NCBI RefSeq assembly: GCF_023822045.1
Contig: NZ_CP084712.1
Span: forward strand, 1,984,001-2,048,000
DNA from: Sphingopyxis sp. USTB-05
GTDB taxonomy: Bacteria; Pseudomonadota; Alphaproteobacteria; Sphingomonadales; Sphingomonadaceae
Length of the DNA stretch: 64,000 nt
Direction: 5' to 3'
Positions 58,160 through 64,000 of the stretch are shown piece by piece. The position numbers and the translations under genes are program-made. Under the pieces are notes generated by a model, which was given only the letters and a program-made list of their open reading frames with translations, ran no database searches and was not told the DNA's origin. How positions within the stretch are numbered: position 1 is the first letter of the stretch; each line of letters opens with the position of its first letter.

Positions 58160-58635
58160 TGGAGATGCGCATGCGCACCGCTCTTTTTCTTTTGCTCGCC
58201 GCGCTGATGCCCGGTCAGGCGCTCGCCGCGAACCAGGTCGCGCTCGACAACAATGTATTCGTCGAACGCGTGACGACCGACGCTCAGGGAAAGCAGAAGA
58301 TCCTGCTCGAAGAACCAAAGGTTGTCGTTCCCGGCGACCGGCTTGTCTTCGTGCTCAGCTATCGCAACGCGGGGGCACAGCCCGCCGACAAGTTCGTGAT
58401 CACGAATCCGATGCCCTCGGCGGTTCAATTTGCCGATGCGGGCGATACGCGGCCACTCGTTTCGGTCGACGGCGGCAAGCAGTGGGGACTGCTTTCCGAC
58501 CTCAGCATTCCGATGAACGATGGCGCGCGCCGCGCGGCACAGCCCGCCGATGTCACGCACGTCCGCTGGGCTTTTGCCAAACCGATTCCGGTCGGCGGGG
58601 CGGGCAAACTCATGTTTCGGGGAGTTGTAAAATAG
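58159..58635 (+). CDS. Exported small DUF11-like protein 2
   Basis: 158 residues. Signal peptide ends after ALAA. One beta-sandwich-like domain containing VPGDRLVFVLSYRNAGAQPADKFVITNPMP, the DUF11 core pattern. Ends in LMFRGVVK, parallel to the endings of its neighbours. Start overlaps the upstream stop as TGATG; ATG 58171 has a better ribosome-binding site (GGAG, 6 bases) and may be the true start. No enzyme motif. Confidence 0.75.
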   Translation: MEMRMRTALFLLLAALMPGQALAANQVALDNNVFVERVTTDAQGKQKILLEEPKVVVPGDRLVFVLSYRNAGAQPADKFVITNPMPSAVQFADAGDTRPLVSVDGGKQWGLLSDLSIPMNDGARRAAQPADVTHVRWAFAKPIPVGGAGKLMFRGVVK

Positions 58636-58709
58636 CCAATTAATAAAGCCGCTTAATGGTTGCCAGCGGTGGGGAAACGGCAGCCGACATAAAACCCAGG
58701 AGCTCAGCT

Positions 58710-59789
58710 ATGACCAGCAAGCTGACGTATATGGGTGTCATCGGTCTGGCGGCGCTTTCGAGCGTCGCCGCCACGCCGGCTTTTGCAGCCGGCACGACCG
58801 CGGGCACCACGATCACCAATACCGCCACCGTCGACTATCAGGTCGGTGGCGTCGCACAGGCCCAGCAGCAAGCGGCGAACAACTTCGTTGTCGACCGCAA
58901 GATCAATCTGCTGGTCGAAGAGGTCGGTACGGTCACGACGAACGTCGTCCCGGGCCAGACCAACGCCGTCACGACGTTTCAGCTGACCAATACGTCAAAC
59001 GAAACGCTCGATTTCGCGCTCGTGGCTTCGCAGATCACGGGCGGTACCGCCGCGCACGGCGGCACCGACGCGTTCAATGTGAACAACATTCGCATCTATC
59101 GCGATAATACGGTCACCGGCACGGTCGGCAGTTGGGACGCCGGCGACACGCTGATCACGGCCTATGTCGACGAGCTTGTCGTCGATACGGCGATCCGCCT
59201 GTTCGTTGTCGCCGATATCCCGACGACGCTTGCGGTTCCTGCCGTCGTCAACGGCGCCGTCGCCGGCGTGACTTTGCGGGCCACTGCGCGCGAAGGCGGG
59301 CTTGCCGGCACACAGGGCGCGGCGATCACCGAGACGACCGGCGCCAACACCGCTGGCAAGGATACGGTTTTTGCCGACATCGCCGGAGTGGCAGGCGATG
59401 TTGCGCGCGACGGCTCGCATAGCGACAACGACGATTATACGGTGCAGACGGCGACGCTTGCCGTGACCAAAAGCAGCCGTGTCATCTCGGACCCGTTCAA
59501 CAATACGACGAATCCGAAGCTGATCCCGGGTGCGGTGGTCGAATATTGCATCGCGGTCGCCAACACTGGTGGTGCCGCCGCAACCTCGGTCCTGATCACT
59601 GACCCGGTTCCGGGGCAGTTGACGTTCAGTGCGGGCACTATCCTGCTGGGCGGCACGGTCACCGGCGGCGTTTGCGACTTCAACGGCACCGCAGGCGGCA
59701 GTTACGCCGCACCGAATGTGTCGGGCACGATCGCATCCATCGCAGCGGGCGCCGCAAGCACGCTCGTCTTCCGCGCGACCGTAAACTGA
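58710..59789 (+). CDS. Exported DUF11-like surface protein 3
   Basis: 359 residues. Signal peptide to about residue 27 (PAFAA). The mature start GTTAGTTITNTATVDY and NNFVVDRKINLLVEEVGTV align with protein 1, then a beta-rich middle and a C-terminal DUF11 domain (LIPGAVVEYCIAVANTGGAAATSVLITDPVP) ending LVFRATVN. ATG 58710 is preceded by AGGAG at 8 bases. Paralogue of the 57158 gene. Confidence 0.8.
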   Translation: MTSKLTYMGVIGLAALSSVAATPAFAAGTTAGTTITNTATVDYQVGGVAQAQQQAANNFVVDRKINLLVEEVGTVTTNVVPGQTNAVTTFQLTNTSNETLDFALVASQITGGTAAHGGTDAFNVNNIRIYRDNTVTGTVGSWDAGDTLITAYVDELVVDTAIRLFVVADIPTTLAVPAVVNGAVAGVTLRATAREGGLAGTQGAAITETTGANTAGKDTVFADIAGVAGDVARDGSHSDNDDYTVQTATLAVTKSSRVISDPFNNTTNPKLIPGAVVEYCIAVANTGGAAATSVLITDPVPGQLTFSAGTILLGGTVTGGVCDFNGTAGGSYAAPNVSGTIASIAAGAASTLVFRATVN

Positions 59790-59802
59790 TCGGATAACCG
59801 AT

Positions 59803-59843
59803 GGAGCAGCGGGTGCGGCCCAAAAGCCGCCTCCCGCTGCTCC
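59803..59843 (+). promoter_or_regulatory. Strong hairpin between surface genes 3 and 4
   Basis: GGAGCAGCGGG (59803-59813) pairs with CCCGCTGCTCC (59833-59843), extended by GCGGC/GCCGC inside. No T run follows, and the start of the large gene is 14 bases downstream. It probably lowers or protects downstream mRNA rather than ending it. Confidence 0.6.
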
Positions 59844-59856
59844 CCTCGGGGCTGTT

Positions 59857-62800
59857 ATGGCATTCCGCAGCAAATTTTCCGGCCTTGTGACCGCCCTGGT
59901 CGCGGCAGCAATGCTGCCTGCGGCAACCCCGGCGCGCGCGCAGGTGATCATGAACACGGCTTCGGCGCAGTGGACGCATGACGGGCAACCCGGTCAGGCG
60001 CTGTCGAACCGCGTCGATGTGACGGTGACCGCGCGCCCGCCCGAACGGCCGACGATTACCACCTATCGGCTTACGGCCGGCGGCGGCGACCGGTCCGTGC
60101 CGTTGGCGCCCACCCAATGCAGCCGACCGGGAGCCCGCGCAGCCGCGGTCGGTACCAGCGCGGGCGACGCAATCCCGCTGAGCGGCGTCTATGAGGGCAT
60201 TTCGACCGCCCCCGCATCGCTGCAAAGCACGAACAATTTCCGCGCCGGCGAAGTGCTAGTCGTCGGGGTCACGCTCGCATCGGCGAATGCCGATCCGCAG
60301 CTGCGTGACACCCTGTCGGTCATCCTCGAACTCGAGAATGGCGACAGCGAGCAGATCGTGCTGACCGAGACCGCGAACAACAGCGGCGAATTCGTCGGCA
60401 TCATCAACACGGTCGGCGTCCCGCCTGCCGTCGTCGCGGGCGATTGCCGACTGTCGGTCAGCCCGGGAGCGCCTCTGACGCTGCGCGTGACCGACCAGGC
60501 AAGCGCCAGCCTCGTCGCGCTGGCAACGATCAACTTCCTCGTCGATCCGTTCGGCATCGTGTTCGACAGCGGCGATGGCGCGCCCGTCGCGGGAAGCCGC
60601 GTGACGATCATCGACACAGCGACCGGCCAGCCTGCGCAGGTGTTCGGCGACGATGGCGTTTCGGCCTATCCCTCCAGCGTCGTCACGGGTCAGAGCGTCA
60701 CCGACGCAGGCGGCACGACCTACAATTTCCCGCCCGGAGACTATCGCTTCCCCTTCGTCGCGCCCGGCACCTACCGTCTCGTCGTGTCGCCGCCCGCACC
60801 ATATACCGCGCCGTCGACGTCGAGCGCTGCGGCTCTGGCAGGCCTTCGCCGCCCCGACGACGGTCAGCCCTTCACGATTACCGACGCGAGCTATGGCAAC
60901 AGCTTCACGCTGAGCAGCCCCGCGCCCGTGCGCGTCGACATTCCGGTTGACCAGCCCGGCCTGCCGCTAATCCTGCGCAAGACCACCTCGACGCAGGTCG
61001 CCGTTCCAGGCGATGTCATCCAGTATCGCATCGAAGTCGCCAATCGCGATACACGCCGCAACACCGGCGCGGTCACCGTTCGCGACGTTCTGCCCGCAGG
61101 AATGCGCCTTCGCGCCGACACCGTGCGTGTCGATGGTGTTCGCGTCGATGCAGTGGTTCAGTCCAATGGCCGCGAGTTCGCGGTCACCTTGCCCGGCATC
61201 GCAGCCTCGCGGTCGTCGCTGCTTACCTATCTGGCCGAAGTCATCGTGTCGGCGCAGCCGGGCAATGCGCTCAACAGCGCGACCGCCACCGACAACCGCG
61301 GCTCGACGAGCAATGTCGCCGAGGCGGCGATCTCGATCAAACGCGATCAGCTTGGCGACCGCATGACGATCATCGGCCGCATCACCGACGGCGGCTGCAC
61401 GGTCGATCCGGGCAAGGCAGACGGCATCGCCGGTGTGCGCGTGATGCTTCAGGACGGCAGCTATACCGTCACCGACGAGGATGGCCGTTATCATTTCGAA
61501 GGCGTCCGTCCCGGTTTGCATGTCGTTCAGATCGACCCATCGACGCTGCCGCTCGACCGCGAGCCGATCGATTGCGCCCGCTCGACGCAGAGCGCTGGCA
61601 GCCAGATCTCGCGCTTTATCGAGGGCCGTGGCGGCGCGTTGAAGCGCGCCGATTTCCGCGCCGTCGCCAGCACGCCGCGCGCCGCGCCGAACGTCACCGC
61701 CATCGAAGCGCCGAAGCTATTAAGCGACCCCGATGCCGCCGGGTCGGGCCGCGACTGGCTCGCTGGGCAAACGCCGGGCATTGGCTGGCTCTTCCCTGAA
61801 AGCGACCACAACCCCCGCTCGAAGGCGATCCGCGCTGCAATCAAGCACGCGCCCGGACAGACGGTTTCATTGCGCGTGAACGGGAAACCCGCCGACGCAC
61901 TGGCATTCGAAGGGACCAGCAAGTCGGCCGACGGCAGCGTCGCGGTCAGCCTGTGGCGCGGGCTCGAAATTCGAGAAGGCGAAAACAGCCTTGTCGCCGA
62001 CGTGAAGGACGCCAATGGCGTCACGATCGAGACGCTGGAGCGCAACGTCCATTATTCAATCACGCCGATGCGCGCGGCGCTGATCCGCGAAAAGTCGGTT
62101 CTGATTGCCGACGGCGTGACGCGCCCCGTCATCGCGGTGCGCCTGACCGACCGCGACGGCAAGCCGATCCGCGCCGGCCTCACGGGCGACTTCAGCGTCC
62201 CCGCCCCTTACTACCCCGCCGTCGAAGCCGACGCCCAGCAGGCACGGCAGTTGTCAGGCCTCGAACGCGCGCAGCCGTTGTGGAAGATCGATGGCGACGA
62301 CGGCATCGCCTATATCGAGCTCGAACCCACTACCGCGTCAGGAACGCTCGCGATGGATTTCACGTTCCGCGACGACAAGGTGACGCGCAAGCAGACGATC
62401 GAAACCTGGCTCGATCCGGGCAACCGTCCGTGGACTGTCGTCGGCTTTGCTGCGGGCACCGTTGGGTACAACACGCTCGACGACCGGATGGAGCCGTCGG
62501 CAGAAACGCTCGACGACCTCAACGCCGACGCGCGCCTCACGCTTTACGCAAAAGGCCGCGTGCTGGGCAAATGGCTGATGACGCTGGCCTATGACACCGA
62601 CAAGGACAAGGATGACACGCGTTTCGGCGGCGTGATCGATCCGCGCGCCTATTACACCATCTATGCCGATCGCAACGAAACTCGTTACGACGCCGCCTCG
62701 GTGCGCAAACTCTATCTGCGCCTCGAACACCCGCAATTTTATGCGATGTTCGGCGATATCGAGACGGGCATTTCGGAACCCGAACTCGCCCGCTACCAGC

Positions 62801-64000
62801 GCGCGCTCAACGGCGGCAAAGCGGAATATCGCAGCCGCAACGTCGCCGCGACCGCGTTCGTCGCCGACACGCCATACCGCTTCCGCCGCGACGAGATCCA
62901 GGGCAATGGCCTGACCGGTCCGTATCAGCTCAGCGCGCGGGACATCCTGCCGAACAGCGAACGCATCGTCATCGAAACGCGCGACCGCCTGCACAGCGAG
63001 CGCATCGTCGATAGCGTCAGCCTGTCGCGCCATGTCGACTATGACATCGACTATCTGTCGGGCACGATCCGCTTCCGCGAACCGGTGCTCAGCCGCTCGT
63101 CGAACCTCGACCCGCAGTTCGTCGTCGCCGAATATGAAGTCGATGGCGTCGGTCAACGTGTCCTCAACGCGGGTGGCCGCGTCAGCTATCAGTCGACCGA
63201 CGAGAAACTGCGCGTCGGCGCGACCTTCATCCATGACGAGGACGGCAACGCCAAGACCAACCTTGGCGGCGTCGATGCGCGCTATCGCCCGACGATCGAA
63301 ACCGAAGTCCGCGCCGAACTCGCGCTGAGCGACGCCAAGGCGGCCAATGGCAGCACGGCCGCCAACGGCACGGCAAAGGCGTGGCTGATCGAGGCCGAGC
63401 ATCACAGCAGCAACGCCGACTTCCTCGCCTATGTGCGCGAGCGTGAGGCCGGCTTTGGTACCGGGCAACTCAACAGCAGCGAGAATGGCACGCGCAAATT
63501 CGGTTTCGATGCGCGGATGAAGGCCAGCCGCAATCTGTCGGTCACCGGCAGCGCATGGCAGGAAGATTATCTCGACACCAATGCGCGCCGCCGCGCTGCC
63601 CGGGCATTGGTCGAATATGATAATGGCACCAGCGTGATGCGCGCCGGGCTGACCCACGCCGATGATCGCCTGACCGACGGCACGAACAACCGTTCGAATA
63701 TCGTCCAGCTCGGCGCAACGCAGCGGTTGATGAACAAGCGCCTCGAGCTCGATGCGCAGACCGAATTCGCGCTCGGCGGCAAGGATGCGAGCATCGATTT
63801 CCCGACCCGCCATCGCCTCGGCGCCCGCTTCGCCATCAATCGCGACGTCAATCTGGTCGGCAGCTATGAAATCGCCGACGGTGACACGATCAAGGCGCGC
63901 ACCGCGCGGCTCGGCTTCGACCTGACGCCCTGGTCCGGCGCGCGCCTGCTCGCCACCGCCAATCAACAGGAAATCGGCGAATATGGTCCGCGAAGCTTCG
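59857..64000 (+). CDS. Very large outer-membrane protein with DUF11 and Cna-B/SdrD-like domains (3' end outside window)
   Basis: Open for all 1381 codons to the window edge. Signal peptide to about residue 28 (PARAQ), then MNTASAQWTHDGQPGQALSNRVDVTV, the same N-terminal module as proteins 1 and 3. A DUF11 domain lies at about 368-480 (LRKTTSTQVAVPGDVIQYRIEVAN). A Cna-B/SdrD-like domain lies at about 505-565 (GRITDG..., VTDEDGRYHFEGVRPG). From about residue 880 come regular alternating beta-strands, including RRDEIQGNGLTGPYQLS near 1010, of the type found before outer-membrane barrels. Probably an outer-membrane anchor or assembly protein for the small surface proteins. Family not named with certainty. 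Confidence 0.82.
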   Translation, partial: MAFRSKFSGLVTALVAAAMLPAATPARAQVIMNTASAQWTHDGQPGQALSNRVDVTVTARPPERPTITTYRLTAGGGDRSVPLAPTQCSRPGARAAAVGTSAGDAIPLSGVYEGISTAPASLQSTNNFRAGEVLVVGVTLASANADPQLRDTLSVILELENGDSEQIVLTETANNSGEFVGIINTVGVPPAVVAGDCRLSVSPGAPLTLRVTDQASASLVALATINFLVDPFGIVFDSGDGAPVAGSRVTIIDTATGQPAQVFGDDGVSAYPSSVVTGQSVTDAGGTTYNFPPGDYRFPFVAPGTYRLVVSPPAPYTAPSTSSAAALAGLRRPDDGQPFTITDASYGNSFTLSSPAPVRVDIPVDQPGLPLILRKTTSTQVAVPGDVIQYRIEVANRDTRRNTGAVTVRDVLPAGMRLRADTVRVDGVRVDAVVQSNGREFAVTLPGIAASRSSLLTYLAEVIVSAQPGNALNSATATDNRGSTSNVAEAAISIKRDQLGDRMTIIGRITDGGCTVDPGKADGIAGVRVMLQDGSYTVTDEDGRYHFEGVRPGLHVVQIDPSTLPLDREPIDCARSTQSAGSQISRFIEGRGGALKRADFRAVASTPRAAPNVTAIEAPKLLSDPDAAGSGRDWLAGQTPGIGWLFPESDHNPRSKAIRAAIKHAPGQTVSLRVNGKPADALAFEGTSKSADGSVAVSLWRGLEIREGENSLVADVKDANGVTIETLERNVHYSITPMRAALIREKSVLIADGVTRPVIAVRLTDRDGKPIRAGLTGDFSVPAPYYPAVEADAQQARQLSGLERAQPLWKIDGDDGIAYIELEPTTASGTLAMDFTFRDDKVTRKQTIETWLDPGNRPWTVVGFAAGTVGYNTLDDRMEPSAETLDDLNADARLTLYAKGRVLGKWLMTLAYDTDKDKDDTRFGGVIDPRAYYTIYADRNETRYDAASVRKLYLRLEHPQFYAMFGDIETGISEPELARYQRALNGGKAEYRSRNVAATAFVADTPYRFRRDEIQGNGLTGPYQLSARDILPNSERIVIETRDRLHSERIVDSVSLSRHVDYDIDYLSGTIRFREPVLSRSSNLDPQFVVAEYEVDGVGQRVLNAGGRVSYQSTDEKLRVGATFIHDEDGNAKTNLGGVDARYRPTIETEVRAELALSDAKAANGSTAANGTAKAWLIEAEHHSSNADFLAYVREREAGFGTGQLNSSENGTRKFGFDARMKASRNLSVTGSAWQEDYLDTNARRRAARALVEYDNGTSVMRAGLTHADDRLTDGTNNRSNIVQLGATQRLMNKRLELDAQTEFALGGKDASIDFPTRHRLGARFAINRDVNLVGSYEIADGDTIKARTARLGFDLTPWSGARLLATANQQEIGEYGPRSF

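Noticed and set aside
62338..63966. 542-codon minus-strand frame opposite the giant surface protein
   Set aside because: The plus-strand frame is open across the whole region and carries signal peptide, DUF11 and Cna-B patterns; the minus frame has none.

Overview
The window is chromosomal DNA from an alphaproteobacterium of the Sphingomonadales, most likely Sphingopyxis or a close relative. This rests on very high GC with strongly GC-rich third codon positions, the split nuoC/nuoD arrangement with nuoN-birA-coaX-rnj downstream, a single LolC/E-type permease, a zapA-6S RNA-ygfA cluster, and the short CCCCGCGAAGGCGGGG palindromes between genes. No database was searched, so family names come from motif and gene-order recognition.

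Layout. 1-480: tail of an unidentified gene, then a decayed GIY-YIG endonuclease gene enclosed by inverted palindromes. 0.5-8.6 kb (minus): acyl-CoA ligase, GFA-type zinc protein, dnaE, glutathione peroxidase, lolD and the LolC/E permease. 8.6-23 kb: a mixed segment with a structured intergenic stretch, thioesterase, EttA, an exported M28 peptidase, an Ala-rich lipoprotein with its own promoter and terminator, tRNA-Pro, an M20 peptidase, tRNA-Ile2, a polysaccharide deacetylase-like gene with a degenerate histidine kinase, an Lrp/AsnC regulator, a TPR-like exported protein, a histidine-less Hpt protein and a large coiled-coil membrane protein. 23-42 kb (minus): one long operon nuoABCDE-F-G-HIJKLMN, birA, coaX, rnj and DUF1467, nearly all joined by 1-4 base overlaps. 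It holds three extra genes: a 33-residue and a 45-residue single-helix membrane protein and a 233-residue exported protein. 42-50 kb: YbjN protein, inositol-monophosphatase family protein, efp, OPT transporter, thiE, small lipoprotein, O-methyltransferase. 48-54 kb (minus): fda, pgk, gap and tkt of central carbon metabolism. 54-55.6 kb (plus): small coiled-coil protein, zapA, 6S RNA, ygfA, DUF2842, then tRNA-Asp and an AI-2E-family permease. 57-64 kb (plus): a surface-protein cluster of three small DUF11-like exported proteins and the first 1381 codons of a very large outer-membrane protein that runs off the window.

How the parts work together. Respiratory complex I dominates the centre and is co-transcribed with cofactor genes (biotin ligase, pantothenate kinase) and the RNA-decay enzyme RNase J. 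The glycolytic/pentose-phosphate block supplies NADH. LolD with the permease, the two lipoproteins, the deacetylase and the final cluster all concern the cell envelope.

Most promising for something undescribed: (1) the 57-64 kb surface cluster; (2) the small and exported extra genes inside the nuo operon; (3) the GIY-YIG remnant bounded by the same inverted palindromes that occur elsewhere as compact empty units, which suggests a nuclease-associated mobile repeat family; (4) the histidine-less Hpt next to a giant coiled-coil membrane protein; (5) a foldable 160-base intergenic segment at 8.8-8.9 kb.
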